From assembly GCF_000764305.2 (NCBI RefSeq), contig NW_025942297.1:19057-83056 (forward strand): a stretch of DNA of 64,000 bases, read 5' to 3'. Source of the DNA: Hyalella azteca (lineage: Eukaryota; Arthropoda; Malacostraca; Amphipoda; Hyalellidae). Below the pieces are notes generated by a model. It did no database searches and had not been told where the DNA came from. It saw nothing but the letters and a program-made list of their open reading frames with translations. Each line of letters starts with the position of its first letter. Positions within the stretch are counted from its first letter, which is position 1. A program made the position numbers and the translations under genes. Positions 45,149 to 56,984 of the stretch are shown here, piece after piece.

Positions 45149-46850
45149 CGACTGGGAACACTTCCGAGCTGCGCCATCGTACACGTAAGTACCTCAAGTA
45201 CTTCAATGGTGCAATTGCAGGTGCACTTTTCAATCAATTTTTTTATACATGGAATATTATAAATTGAATTTTGTGTTCACCTGTTGTATTATCCTAATTT
45301 CATTTTTGTTTTCGCATGCTAATTGTTCTCCTGATATTGCTAACTATTAAAGAGCAGGATCAGGTTCCTTTTAGAGATTCCATGAACGTGCAGCGCTTCT
45401 ACCTCAACAATATCCCCGGAATCTCGATTTCCTGTTGACGAGACGCGCTCTTTAGAGGCATGGCCTCCTCAGTTGCGTCGTATCCAGGATACTTATCGTG
45501 TCAGGATATTGCATATAGGGGCTGTTGGGACGCGTATCCAGGATGTTGTGGAATCAGGGAGGAAATAAACTTGGGTAATCCAAGGTTTATTCAACAAATG
45601 CCCAGTTACCTGGAAGAATAATGATCGATGTAAAATACTAATCAACACAACACGACAATATCACAATATAACATAACACAAGTATTATTCAAGAGACTAC
45701 AATGCAATTACACTTATATAACAAAAGAGAGATCCGTTCGTACTGGATACAACAAAGAGACTGCGAACGAACACTGGAGTCGAGCGACATTACGTCGTGT
45801 TGTGACATAGTAAAACTAGTTCAATATTAAGACACAGGATACTTATCGTGTCGGGATTTTGTATATAGGGTCGGTTGGGGCGCGTATCAGGATACATATC
45901 GTGTCGGGTTATTCCATGTAGAGGCATAACAAAAATGTGGGAAAACGTTGAACCAGGAATTAGCATTTAGTTTTTTAAAGTGATGAGAATGACATTGGTT
46001 CGTGAATTTAATTCAAAAGACGCATAATTTTTTCTTCAGAGTTAGAAACAAGTTCCAGGACCTATGAGCAAATACGGGCTTGAACTAGTATTTTTTCCGT
46101 TATCATGCATTCGCTTTATTATTATACCCGCCGTTAGGAATACAGGTTTGGAATGAAGGGATTCTGGAATTGAAGGGATTATCGATAAGGGGTCATGCCG
46201 GACGGAACTACCAGTTCTAAATAAATGAAAAATTCCAACACAAAATTCGCCGTACACACTCACGCTCTTCAAGAAAATTTCCGAGCCCTGCCATTATCTC
46301 TGTTACCTGCAGCACCTGAGCTGCGCTGCATGATAAGCAAGAGGCCGCTTATCAGGCCGGGCAAGATAACGAGTGTTTGTAACCTCACTCTTTACAGAAC
46401 GTAGGGTCGTGCTTTTTACATTCTACACGTTAAGTTAACTAATGCGGTAAGCTTTCTCTTATTCTCTCCCTTTGCATCGCCAATCTATTTCATAACCTGA
46501 GCTATAGGGAGCTTTTCTCTGGATGGTGGAGATGAAAGGGCGCTGGGAGGTGATGGCGGGGCGCTGTGTTATTCATCAAGGTAGCTAGCATGCAGGAGCT
46601 GAGAATTAATGGATCCTGTTGCGGTTAAATATTTCAGCAAATGTTGATATATCAGAATATTGATATTATAGTCATACGATCATTCTCTATGATAACGTAA
46701 ATGAAAATCTCATGAGCCCTAATTGGCCTCAGAATTAAGGAAGGGTGCGTCAGAATATGACACACTGCCGATAATATTTCAAATCAGGAATATTGCCTAG
46801 CAAACTGATAAATGAAGAATGCAGGGAAAGTTGTTATTAAGCTGGGTATT
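45149..46850. other. Interval without recognisable genes, with one dispersed duplication
   Basis: CAGGATACTTATCGTGTC(A/G)GGAT and GG(C/T)GCGTATC(C)AGGAT recur at about 45485-45550 and 45835-45905, a 350-bp-spaced direct repeat. No supported coding sequence. Confidence 0.35.
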
Positions 46851-46924
46851 GCAGCAGTAATTCAGCTTCAGTGTGTTGGAAGAATGAGTCGGGATATGAT
46901 ACATTAGCGGCAAATGGCTGGGTA

Positions 46925-47002
46925 ATTCCGCTCGGTGATTCAGCAGTAATTCAGCTCGGTGATTCAACAGTAATTTTGCTCGGTGATTCAGCAGTTATTC
47001 AG
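46925..47002. repeat. 24-bp minisatellite (short)
   Basis: About three copies of CTCGGTGATTCAGCAGTAATTCAG with substitutions, plus a looser copy at about 46845-46872. Confidence 0.85.
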
Positions 47003-47557
47003 CTGCAGAGAAGGTCCTTCGAATACGATGTTTGGCTACAGAAATTGCAGGTTTTAATCCGTAAGAGTCACTCATTCTACTATATAGATCATTTCTTGGG
47101 CCTCGTATAAGTTCCAGAAGAGTGATGGAGACTGTGGTACTCCGGTAGTTTCCTTCGTTTCCAACAAAAAAATGTAAACAAAAATAGATTACGACTACCT
47201 CAAATTTGTCGTCATTGATTTGAGCGACGTGGAATATCAGCGCAGTACGCAATATAAGCTATCATTGTTTCATAGGGGAGCATCTAGTTAAAAAATCATT
47301 CTTTAATTGACCGATATTTATGAAGCTTCTTACTCACATGTACAATGCAAACAAAAACACATTATCTTCGTAAGAATTTTTCTGAGAAAATTACAGTATA
47401 TGTAAAGAAACCGAAAAATTGGGCTCGAAGGATGACGACACGACACCGAATCGCGAGGTAAATTGTGGGATCGGCCGCCATATTTGTTGCATGGTCTAGC
47501 TTTCGCCCACATTTTCTATCTATTACGCTCGTCTATTTTTGGAGTTTTTGCTTGAAG

Positions 47558-47698
47558 ATGGGACGCTTCTGCGCAGTTTTTGGATGCACTAGTCGTTCTC
47601 ACGACAATTTAAACAAACAACTGGACAATAGAATGCGTTTCTTCAGTTTGGCAGCCGTGAATGCCGTGTATACTATGTCAGTTTACGTATCGTACTGA
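47558..47698 (+). CDS. THAP-type zinc finger, N-terminal exon (candidate)
   Basis: From ATG at 47558 (context TTGAAGATGG) the frame reads MGRFCAVFGCTSRSHDN and then MRFFSLA. A Cys-X4-Cys within the first ten residues followed some 20 residues later by RFFS is the start of a THAP DNA-binding domain; the CxxH half would lie in a later exon. The frame stays open to 47698. THAP domains occur both in host genes and in P-element-type transposases, so either origin is possible. No downstream exon was identified. Confidence 0.5.
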   Translation: MGRFCAVFGCTSRSHDNLNKQLDNRMRFFSLAAVNAVYTMSVYVSY

Positions 47699-47875
47699 TG
47701 GACGTATCGTATATCAGTTTACCAGCCTTGAATATTTATGATATACGATACTATATATTTTCCAGGGGGCAAACTCTGTTACTTGCCACTAGATAAGCTA
47801 CACAAGAATAAAAAGTAATAATATTTACAGATCAGATTACATTGTCATGATCCATTATCCTCACCTTGGCAGCAA

Positions 47876-48120
47876 TTACACAAATAAAAATTAAGAATGG
47901 CGCACCGATGATTAAAGGTCGTGATGGTATATTATACGTGGCGTAACGATGGGTGGCCAAATCGACGGTAAAACACCAATAAATCTAGAGGTTGTGCGAG
48001 TATAGGTAGCATTTATCGATGAATCATCGATGATTTATAGGGTGCTATTCATCGGTGGCACGATGCAGTTTTACCTCGAGTGGCCATATCTCAATCATTG
48101 CTCAAGCGCAACCGATGAAA
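47876..48120. mobile_element. Diverged relative of the 4041-4252 MITE
   Basis: ACACAAATAAAAATTAAGAATGGCGCACCGATGATT closely follows the left end of the MITE (CCCAAATAAAAATTAAGGGTGGTGCACCGATAATT). The right end is not recognisable. A CATCGATGA palindromic stretch lies near 48015-48035. Confidence 0.5.
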
Positions 48121-48172
48121 TTTTAATACAGTGAATTGAGTTTGAAGTTAGATTATTAAAATTCTGAATATA

Positions 48173-49452
48173 GGGTAACATGTGGCAAAGGGACCAACGC
48201 GGGTCAAAGGAGCATAGCGGGTTTCTCACTAGGTATGGCAGATATTGGTCCGTGTTCTCTACTGCAGGTCGACAGTTTCACTGGGATGAAGAGTACGTTT
48301 TGCTAAGTTTACGTTTTGCGTTTACGTTTAAGAAATTTACGTTTTGCTAAGAGTTTGCGTTATTAAGTTATTTGTTAATAACTGTTTTAGCCCAGATAAA
48401 ATTTTTTTTGCTGCTAAATAAAACTATTTTTGATTACTGTGGATGAAGCTTTTGAAACTACTGTGAATTATACTTTGAAAGTATTATTTATATGGAAAAT
48501 TTTGATACCAAGTTTAGGCTATTAGTTTTTAAAATAAAATGTTGACACTATATAAATTGAAATGATACCTAGAGGGGCAACGGGCCAATGCGTGTAACGG
48601 GGCAAGGCGCCCATTTTGGGCTCAATACCCCTCAGTGAAGTCTTGTGTTATACATCATTAGATTTGTCTCAATGACCTTTTCAAAACTATGATTAGCTTT
48701 TTTGAATTACAAATTACACTTCATATAGCATGATTTTTTGATTTGCCGACTCAAGGCAGCAGGTTTAGTTCCTAGTTATGCGTATTTATGACCACTTATC
48801 GAGTTATTGACTCTTACCTTGCCAAAAGTTGATTTCAGTCAACACCAATGAGCCAAAAGTTGATGAGTTTTATGGTGTTGGCTGAAATCACGATTAGGTA
48901 CGAATTCTCTGCAAATAATATCTGGATTATGGTCGAAACTGGAGCGAAGTTTTTTTCTGATCAACAAAATATATTTTTTCTAGTCAAGGATATATATTTT
49001 TATGCCAATGAAATATTTTTCTTCACGTCAGTGATAAATTTTTTAAGCCATGAGTATATTTTTTCATGTTAGGATATGAATTTTTGAGTTGTCAATACAT
49101 GAATGAATGTGATATTTTTATTACATTTTTCTTATTTTTAACTGTAAAGTGTTGCTTTATCATTTTTAGACGAAAAATATGCAATTGTGGTAAAGGGACC
49201 AATTAAGGGTGGGTGCCTTGCCCCAAGGCCATGGGCCCATTGCCCCAGGGGTGGGGCAATGGGCAGATTTTGACACTTTTTACGAAATAGTGTTTCATTA
49301 AAAATTGAATAACTCTATAGGCGTTTAATTCACATCATACATTCCTCATTAGTTGTACCTTTAAACAAAACAAAGAACCTCCTCGTATTAATCAAAACTT
49401 CATCACAAATTTAATTCAAAAAAAGGTGGGGGCCCGCTGCCCCATATTACCC
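48173..49452. mobile_element. TA-flanked DNA-transposon-like element, 1280 bp
   Basis: Left end GGGTAACATGTGGCAAAGGG and right end reverse complement GGGTAATATGGGGCAGCGGG match at most positions, and TA flanks both sides (48171-48172, 49453-49454). Interior G/C-rich tracts such as GGGGCAACGGGCC and GCCCCAAGGCCATGGGCCCA repeat the end motif. No transposase frame is visible. Likely a non-autonomous element; superfamily open. Confidence 0.55.
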
Positions 49453-49455
49453 TAC

Positions 49456-50800
49456 ATAGAGCGTCATCTTCAGTTAACTCGGAATATGAACTAGTCAAGG
49501 CATAAATGAAAGAATGTCAGGGTCCTAAATCTCTCAATTTTTCTCTTACACATATGCAAGACAGAGAACCTGCATGACTCGCTCGATGATAATTCATCGA
49601 CTAAATCCGCTGACGAAAGATTTATTCTAATATTTTAAGGAGAAAAAGGGTATTACTTGGTGAAATCGAGATAATCGTGCTCTGATTAGGCGTCCATTGC
49701 GCAAGGTAACCAAAGCTATATTCGCAAATAGTTGGTCAAAGCATTATTCCCAGTAGCGTATCGAATTATTGGAACAATAGTCGAATCATTGCGTTTCTTA
49801 GGTTCCTCTAGCCGGGCAATGAATATTTTGGGTCTGGTATAGGCGGATATCTTTTCGCTCACTAGTTATGCGTGGATCGGCAAGCGTAAACAATAAATCG
49901 GAAGTTCAAATCAGCCCATGATTATCACTAAAAACACAAGATGGTACGGTATAATTTCATATATTTATATTCTATGAAGTTCCATGATGGTGAAGTTCTA
50001 AAACATCTCATTTGCGAACTAACTTGGAGGGAAATTAGGATACTTTGGTTTGTATGTTTCTGCATGTGGCGGTAAGTTGTCATCTCAGTGAAAGATTATA
50101 AGTCAGGCAGCAATTTGTCCGTAATAGTCAAATGCAATCTATTTCGTCCCTGATACCTTTCGCATTTCGTCCCTGATACCTTTATCATATATATATCAAT
50201 ACACCGATAATTTTAATTAATAGAATCATTTTGATACAACTTTTTATATTAAATACTAAAATTTTTTGTCTATTTTGTCTAACATGACTTGAATGCAGCT
50301 ACAGTGGGACATATTTTGATTGCTTTCAGTACCTCTCTTGACTACTGCGCACGTTCGCCGAGGCGTTTGGATTTGGAATGATTAGTCATCAAAACATGCG
50401 TGTGCGGTGCTTAGTTCTGTTGATGCAATGTGGACTTCGGAGTTATAATAGAGATGAATTAATGCGTGATTCCTCCTATTCTTATGTTCTTCACTCACGA
50501 GGAATTAATTTAAATCCCGTATAAGCAAATAATGTGACACCAATTTATGTGGGAAGGTTCAATTTAAACCTGAATTTTATACGATTACCATGTAGTAAGA
50601 AAAACATTTAATTAGTGTATTCGAATACCATTCGGTCAGACCAAGTTTTTTTAAACTTAAAATAGTTGATAACTCCAGTGATACACTTTTCCTTTTTTTG
50701 TTGGAATTATATACTCTGATTGACATTGTGATTGCACATGATGTAGTGATCAGTGACCAAGTTGGAATTTTAGCATTTTTAGTGATAGCAATTCATATAT
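49456..50800. other. AT-rich interval with no supported gene
   Basis: Only short chance frames. A 22-bp direct duplication (ATTTCGTCCCTGATACCTTT) lies at about 50142-50183. Confidence 0.4.
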
Positions 50801-50804
50801 TTAA

Positions 50805-51381
50805 GGGGATCGACCTGGCATTTTGAAAACTTCTACAGTTATTATCCGATTGTCATGAAACTTCACATACATACGTAAAATGTGAAAATAAAAACATTTT
50901 GCACCTATAAATTTTTCGAAAAAATTGATAGAAAACGTGAAATTCATAGAAAACGGCTAAAAAGGGGTACTTCAGAGTACTTCAGAAAATCTATCTCCTC
51001 CCACAAATATCATCCTACAACATCGAGACACGTATCATTCGATTCGTAAAGACCATATCTATCGACTCTATCATTCCTTTTTTTCATTTTCTACCTAGTT
51101 TTTCTTTTATGACGTTTTTCCCCATTTTTACACATTTTTACATTTTTCACCCCTCCCCGCCCCCTTCTTCCCCATATAAAAAACGAACCAGACCGAAATT
51201 CAAAAAAAAAAATTTCTTAAAGAACTCTCCCACCCGCCTCCGTTTAAAGAGCCGTCATGAACGTAAATATTCACGTAGAGAGATGGCAGTGGTACCATTT
51301 GAAAGAGCAGAATTCCAGCTTTAAGATGAGTAGAAAAACCGGAAAAGCCAAAATTGATCGATTTTAGCCAGGTCGATCCCC
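50805..51381. mobile_element. TTAA-type non-autonomous DNA transposon, 577 bp
   Basis: Starts GGGGATCGACCTGGC, ends with its exact reverse complement, and is flanked on both sides by intact TTAA (50801-50804, 51382-51385). The left half matches, in reverse orientation, the right half of the 41714-42791 element, so the two belong to one family with diverged tips. No transposase. The perfect target duplication suggests it is younger than its 41.7-kb relative. Confidence 0.88.
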
Positions 51382-51385
51382 TTAA

Positions 51386-52038
51386 AGTGAAATAGTCAGT
51401 CCAACTATATCACTTGCTGGATCCAAAAAATATCAAGGTTTAAGCTTCAAGGGAAGGCAACTGATTCTCATTTTTTCTGCCTTTCAACGTAATAAGATAT
51501 AAATGTGACAGTGTGTTTGTTTTTATATCAGTTCATATATACACTCCAAAAGTCCAAATGCCTACTGATATCAAAGTGAGAGGTCAATATTTAATTTTTT
51601 TATTACGTGAAATCAATTTCAATGCAAGTGTCAAGTGAGGTAAATTTTGTATGAACTTTTGATAATGAACTTGGATTTAGGTTGTTATTATGATAGTCAC
51701 AATTTCCCAAATTGTGATTCCCACAATTTTTTTACCATCAACGCCACTCAAATGGTCAAATCATGAGCAAGCTCCTTTAAATATATGCTATATAGAGGAT
51801 ATATTAATGTTTATTAATTAATGTTATGGTGCTTGAGAGACAAAACTAAATATATGAATAACAAAATTTTTCTAACATTGATGTAAAGATCAAATCAGTT
51901 GATTATATAAGAGAATATTGTTTCTATTGGAGACAGGCAATTTGATAGAGTTTTGCAGTGGTGACTGGTGACTTGGGTGTTCATGATGGTTTGATATGGT
52001 TGATTTGTTGCTCTTCAGTGAATTTCGTGATGAAGACT
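51386..52038. other. AT-rich interval with no supported gene
   Basis: No credible open frames or repeats beyond short AT tracts. Confidence 0.4.
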
Positions 52039-52039
52039 T

Positions 52040-52418
52040 GGTATTACTTCAGATTAAGTGCATCCAAAAAAAGGGTATTTTTTTAATTACATGTTTTTGG
52101 GGTGTAGATTAGGAATCTGAAATCCATTTTTGGCGGTCGGCATCGGAAATTTTTAATGGAACCTGTTCCTAACTGGACCTAACCTGCGAGGTTTTCGTTG
52201 ATCGGCTAGGTTTTTTCTATGTTTGGAGTCCGTCTGGCGGCCGGAAAAACCTAGCCAATCAACGAAAACCTCGCATGTTAGGTCCACTTAGGAACAGGTT
52301 CCATTAAAAATTGCCAATGCCGACCGCCAAAAACGGATTTCAGATTCTTAATCTACACCCCAAAAAACATATAATTAAAAAAACACCTTTTTTGGATGCA
52401 CTTAATCTAAAGTATTAC
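52040..52418. repeat. Long foldback with ~178-bp arms
   Basis: The left arm (about 52040-52217) and right arm (about 52242-52418) are near-perfect inverted repeats, with matches including AGATTAAGTGCATCCAAAAA, TGGCGGTCGGCAT and GAGGTTTTCGTTGAT. The loop is about 25 nt and GC-rich. A transcript would form a hairpin of about 175 bp. It is either a foldback MITE or a hairpin-RNA source. Confidence 0.9.
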
Positions 52419-52754
52419 AGAAGATTTTGTGATCAAGAATTGAAAAAATTATAGTTGACAATACAAAGAATCGACACAATTTTAGAAAGTGAATGTCAAA
52501 ATAACATTGAATACATAAAAAGTTTCTTTTTATAAAATTAGCTGAGTTAATTACATTGGCTGGCTTCTCAGCTGTTCAAATTTGATGAATTTATAATAAA
52601 GTCCTTTTTGACATTATTCCATAAAATATAGCAAAATTTTAATAAATGAATATGTAATTCACAGCATGTGGGGAAGATCAATAAAGCATAGTTTTCAGTA
52701 TCTTTCAGTGACAATAATTTTTTTTGATGATCAATTTTTTTTTCAAACAGTTTG

Positions 52755-53330
52755 AACTGCTTAAGAAGCAAGAATGCCACTGCTTTATTGAAGCTGCTGC
52801 TGATATTATTAAAATATTAGAAGCTGGATCAGTCAGTGTGCAATATTTTCAGCTAATGAAGAAGTCAGCTGATAAATCAAGAGATATATGATTTCTTCTG
52901 TATGGTTCTGAAGGCAAAATGATGGAACTGTTGCAGGAAATTTTTGACCATATGTTGTTGTTTTACAGGAACTTAATTGTGAGGAAGTATCAACTTCTTG
53001 AATGTTTTACTTTTAGACAAAAGTGTTGGTAGAAGTCCTTTGGAAGATGTACTTTTTGGAAGATGTGACCTTGGAATTAGCTGTGTACTTTGAAGAAAAA
53101 GACGAACTGGATGCAGCAATAAATACTCAAGTCATGATATGTATTTCCACAGGAACAATAAGCATGACAGCATGACATTTCATGCTCATCCATTTTTTGT
53201 TGAATTCTGATTTTTGAAGCTTCTAGGAGTGTACCTCTGAGTAAGGAGATTCAAATAAAATGCCAAATATTAAAGATGTTTTGGAAGATTTCGTTGAAGA
53301 AAATTGTGCTTTCTAAATGATTGGCAATTG
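52755..53330 (+). pseudogene. Possible decayed exon(s) of an unidentified gene
   Basis: A strong acceptor (TTTTTTTTTCAAACAG, ending at about 52750) opens a frame reading FELLKKQECHCFIEAAADII followed by KILEAGSVSVQYFQLMKKSA and a TGA. Coding-like fragments follow in other frames (EGKMMELLQEIFDHM, LELAVYFEEKDELDAAI). The protein-like texture without a stable frame suggests a pseudogene. Family unknown. Confidence 0.35.
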
Positions 53331-53389
53331 GTGAAAAATACTAGGATGCTTATGTTGATAGTCCAATTTATTGTTAATATAAAAATTGG

Positions 53390-53514
53390 CTAATTGTAGC
53401 TCAAACAGAGGCTGTGAACGTGTCCAACAAAGATTAAACATGGGTGATCTTGTTCTCCTCAATAATATCAAAGCTTTTTACGAAGAAAAGAGGATTTTGT
53501 GGGCTTCACAGGTA
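53390..53514 (+). CDS. Possible exon, unidentified
   Basis: An open block reading RLNMGDLVLLNNIKAFYEEK and RILWASQ ends at a donor-like CACAG|GTAAAAT (53515). The left border is unclear (candidate acceptor AATTGTAG at about 53398). It might belong with the neighbouring exon-like pieces at 52755 and 53957. Confidence 0.3.
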
Positions 53515-53956
53515 AAATGTTTGAAAAAAAGAGAGAAGTTCACTGCAATATATAATCGACAGCACACAGCAGAAACATTTGGATGCATAGGCAAATGCTT
53601 CTTCACTTCAATGCACTGCTACCACCACAAGTAAGCTGTATGAAATAACTTAGGTACTAGTAAAATTTTTTGGTTGCTCATGCATCTACAAATTTTCATG
53701 ATGTGTAAAAGCAGTTTTGTTTAACATTATATTTCTTGATAATTCTTAAGCAACTAACAAAGAAATGCCAGAAATCGTGTTCGTGCAGTTCACGCATGAG
53801 TGTTCGCCCACCGCTGCCATCGCATAGTAGAAAATTTACTATATGTCTCATGTCTATGGGACAGTCTACTGCATTGTATATTGTTTATTATGATGGATTT
53901 TATGTGTGCCATGCCACGCGAAGCTGTGCAGGTGATGGTTTAATGCTTATATTTCA

Positions 53957-54099
53957 GACAACTACGCAAGGGCCATGCGCTACATGCTTCACAGCAATAC
54001 GCCTTCAACAAGGTGTTCCCACATTTTCCTCTGTGCATCGCCCATCGAGGAAGATCTTCTTCCTGTGCCCAGTCTAGCTGGGCAGCTCGCCTATTCAGG
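53957..54099 (+). CDS. Possible exon, unidentified
   Basis: Bounded by acceptor CTTATATTTCAG (ends about 53956) and a donor-like CAG|GTACGTTT (about 54099). One frame is open throughout and reads NYARAMRYMLHSNTPSTRCS then HIFLCASPIEEDLLPVPSL; a second frame is open as well. GC content is higher than the flanks. No family recognised. Confidence 0.35.
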
Positions 54100-55536
54100 T
54101 ACGTTTTGAGATATATGTATGTATACAAGGGGATTAATATTTGTCATAATAAAATTAAATTCATTTTAAATTGAATATTTTTGAATTTTTTTATGTATTC
54201 TAAATAAATCCTTTGCGGATTATAAAAAACGACTAAAAGTGATTAAATAGATAGCAATTGTTATGCTATTTAATACAGGTAAATCTAGTGAAGGGATACG
54301 TATGGATTTGAAAGCCACGGTATCTGATTCGCGATTCAAGCAGGTCAAAATTTAAATTCCGCTAGTTCATTATTCATTATAACTGTGTTCAAATTTGCTA
54401 AATAATATATGTACTAGTCCATTATTTATTTCCAAACCAGTATTTTACGTTTTACTAAAACTTTGAGTTTAATGTAGCATGTGCAATATTTTTCTACTCT
54501 ATTGTAAACTATTAATACTAATCACCCTGTATAATCAGTAGTCTCAATGTGGACTGGATAAGTAGTGCTATGATAATGGCATTAATTATGATTCTCATAT
54601 AAATTGAATCCAATAATTTAAAATTTCATTAAAAACTTTTTTAAATTTTATTTGCATTTTGTTCATTATATCCCAGAAATATGCGTGTACAAAGCCGTCT
54701 AATAACCACGCCCTGTTTGGGTTGGAGTCAGCGAATATCAGGTATGGAGTGAAAGAATTATGAAGAGAGATCAAATACATTTGATGATTACATCCATTTT
54801 ATATCTTGCAGGAGCAGTCTAGAGGATGAAGGAAGTGATTAGGCCGACATTAAATCTTACAACTCCTACAATCGCCTTAACTCCAAGTCGCATAACAAGA
54901 TCCTTGGGTTACTTCCTGACACCACTTCATATAGCAGGCTAGCCTGCAAACACTGCAGGCCGTATTCGAAATTTTTTCTTGCTGCGATGGACGATTGCTG
55001 CGTGTCCATCGCGGTCAATGTCTGTGACCCTGCTTGTGGATAGTGCAGGTTTTGTGATAATCTGGGACGCAATATGTGATAGGAATCGAAAAAATTTCCA
55101 CCTTTTCAGTGCCTACACTTAGTTTTTTTATATTCACCTAATCATGAATTGCTTATAAATTTCATATAGGAGCATACTGTGCAATCTACTCTAGTTTTTT
55201 TAGCTCAATTCAAAAATGCTCACAACTTAATTTGAATGCAAAAGTTAGTATTCTTAAATGAATGTCATACCAGCTTGTCTGTTTGTCAATTTAATTTTGA
55301 GAAAATATTGATAGGAATATATACTCTCTTCAAATATTGGTGTTATAGCGAGGGTTGTCTAAAAAGTTGCTACCGGCAATAGCAATATATTTTTATGAAT
55401 GGCAGCAAATTCTCCATATTTATCTTCGGAAAACTGAATTTTAGTTATACCCACGTGATACATTGACTCGCGTGGAAATAATATGATGATTTTCATGGTG
55501 ATTTGCGAGATGAAGGACTTGAACTTCGTGTTGAAA
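54100..55536. other. AT-rich interval with no supported gene
   Basis: Short frames only. A GC-richer patch at 54810-55080, preceded by an acceptor-like TATCTTGCAG (about 54812), might be a relic exon but has stops in all long readings. Confidence 0.3.
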
Positions 55537-55559
55537 TTACCCAGCAGGCATCTGACGTT

Positions 55560-56210
55560 GAAACGACGTTGATAATTGGTTAATTTCAGGTTGAAATGTT
55601 TAACAATCAAAATCAAACGTCATATCAACGTCGAAACCTGACAGACACTAGAAGGGACGTAAAACAACGTTATTTCAACGTTGAAATACCGTCGATATTG
55701 ATACGTTGAAATTTTACTAATTTTTAAACGTTGAATCAATGTTGATTTCAGGATGAATTGCTGAACAACCTAAATTCAACGTCCAATAAACTTCGAAAAC
55801 TGACCAAAACTAGAACGGATGAAGAACAACCTTATTTCAACGTCAAAATAACGTCGATATTGGTACGTTGAATTTTTACAAATTTTTAAAAGTGGAATCA
55901 ATGTTGATTTCAGGTTGAATTGCTGAACAACCTAAATTAAACGTCCGATCAACGCCGAAATCTGATCAAAACTGGAACGGACGCAAAACAATTTTATTTC
56001 TTCATTGAAACAACGTCAATATCCGTACGTTGAATGTATATTTATTTTTAAACGTTCAATCAATGTTGATTTCAGGTTGAAATGCTGAACAACCAAAATT
56101 AAACGTCCAATCAACGTCAAAATCTGACCAAAACTAGAGAGGACGTAAAACAACCTTATTTCAACTTTGAAAACTAGTCGATATCGGTACGTTGAATGTT
56201 TAACCATTTA
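55560..56210. repeat. ~160-bp satellite units within the TIR element
   Basis: GTTGATTTCAGG(T/A)TGAA(T/A)TGCTGAAC recurs at about 55741, 55906 and 56063, with a weaker start at 55578, giving spacings of about 157-165 bp. Each unit also has CTGACCAAAACTAGAACGGA and GTCGATAT(T/C)GGTACGTTGAA. Confidence 0.88.
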
Positions 56211-56354
56211 CCAGCATGGAACTATTGTTATCACACCAACATTGAATGAAATACATATATATAAGTGTACGATTAATGACCAGAGAATGCATTTCAATTG
56301 TCAAGGAGTAGAACAATTCTTTAGCTTATTGCTATTGCTCATGCACACGAGCTA

Positions 56355-56419
56355 CCGTGGTCAAGGTTGCTAAGGCGTCGCGCGGTCTCCAGCGATCCCG
56401 GGTTCGAATCCTGCTACGG
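56355..56419 (+). other. tRNA-like segment
   Basis: CCGTGGT (56355-56361) can pair with GCTACGG (56413-56419) as an acceptor stem with two wobble pairs. GGTTCGAATCC (56401-56411) is a perfect box B, and TGGTCAAGGTTG resembles box A. At 65 nt between stem ends it is shorter than a normal tRNA, so it is better read as a tRNA-derived (SINE-type) segment than as a functional tRNA. Confidence 0.55.
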
Positions 56420-56984
56420 ACAAAAAACAGGTTGGTTCTTCAACGTCGATTCAACCAGAGAATTTGACGTTGCAGCAACGTCGTAGTAGCAACATTGAAT
56501 CAAAGTTGCATTGTAACGTCACTACGACGTTTCATGACAGACGTTGCTTCAATTTTCATTCTAAATCTCTTTTCACCCCGATCTCTATGTCGTAATAGGT
56601 AGTTGATTCGACGTTGATTCAACCACCGAATGCCTGCTGGGTAACGGATATATGTATAATGCCTAAGGCGTACTAACTAGCTCGGGTAACTTTTTATTTA
56701 TAGTGGTTTTACTATTAAAAGCTATCATTCCCCCTGGAGTTTGATGGTCGGCACGACTGGGTAGTTTCACTTACTATATGTATGTCTAGATTGCTGGTTA
56801 TATATTGTGTTCGCAATTCCGTGCATTTCATAATACACTTTTGAGAGCTTATCTAATAAATTATGATATGGTATGCTTATTTTGTCCAAGAATTGTAATA
56901 ATTTCTGTTGGGCGTTTTTTATGATCGAGGCTCTCTACCATGTTGATGTTAGCTGTTTCAAATGTTGGCAGAAAAATTACTCAA

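Larger units (their letters stand above)
55537..56644. mobile_element. TIR element with internal satellite and tRNA-like segment
   Basis: TTACCCAGCAGGCAT at 55537-55551 is matched exactly in reverse complement at 56630-56644. Inside are four ~160-bp tandem units (55560-56210) rich in AACGTTGA/TCAACGT, then a tRNA-like segment (56355-56419), then more ACGTTG/CAACGTC motifs. No transposase frame exists. CCCAGCAGGCA ends with ACGT-rich interiors are a pattern I have met in animal non-autonomous DNA transposons, but I cannot assign a superfamily. Confidence 0.75.

Noticed and set aside
56355..56419. Functional tRNA gene
   Set aside because: Too short between acceptor-stem halves, no clear anticodon arm, and it lies inside a transposon.
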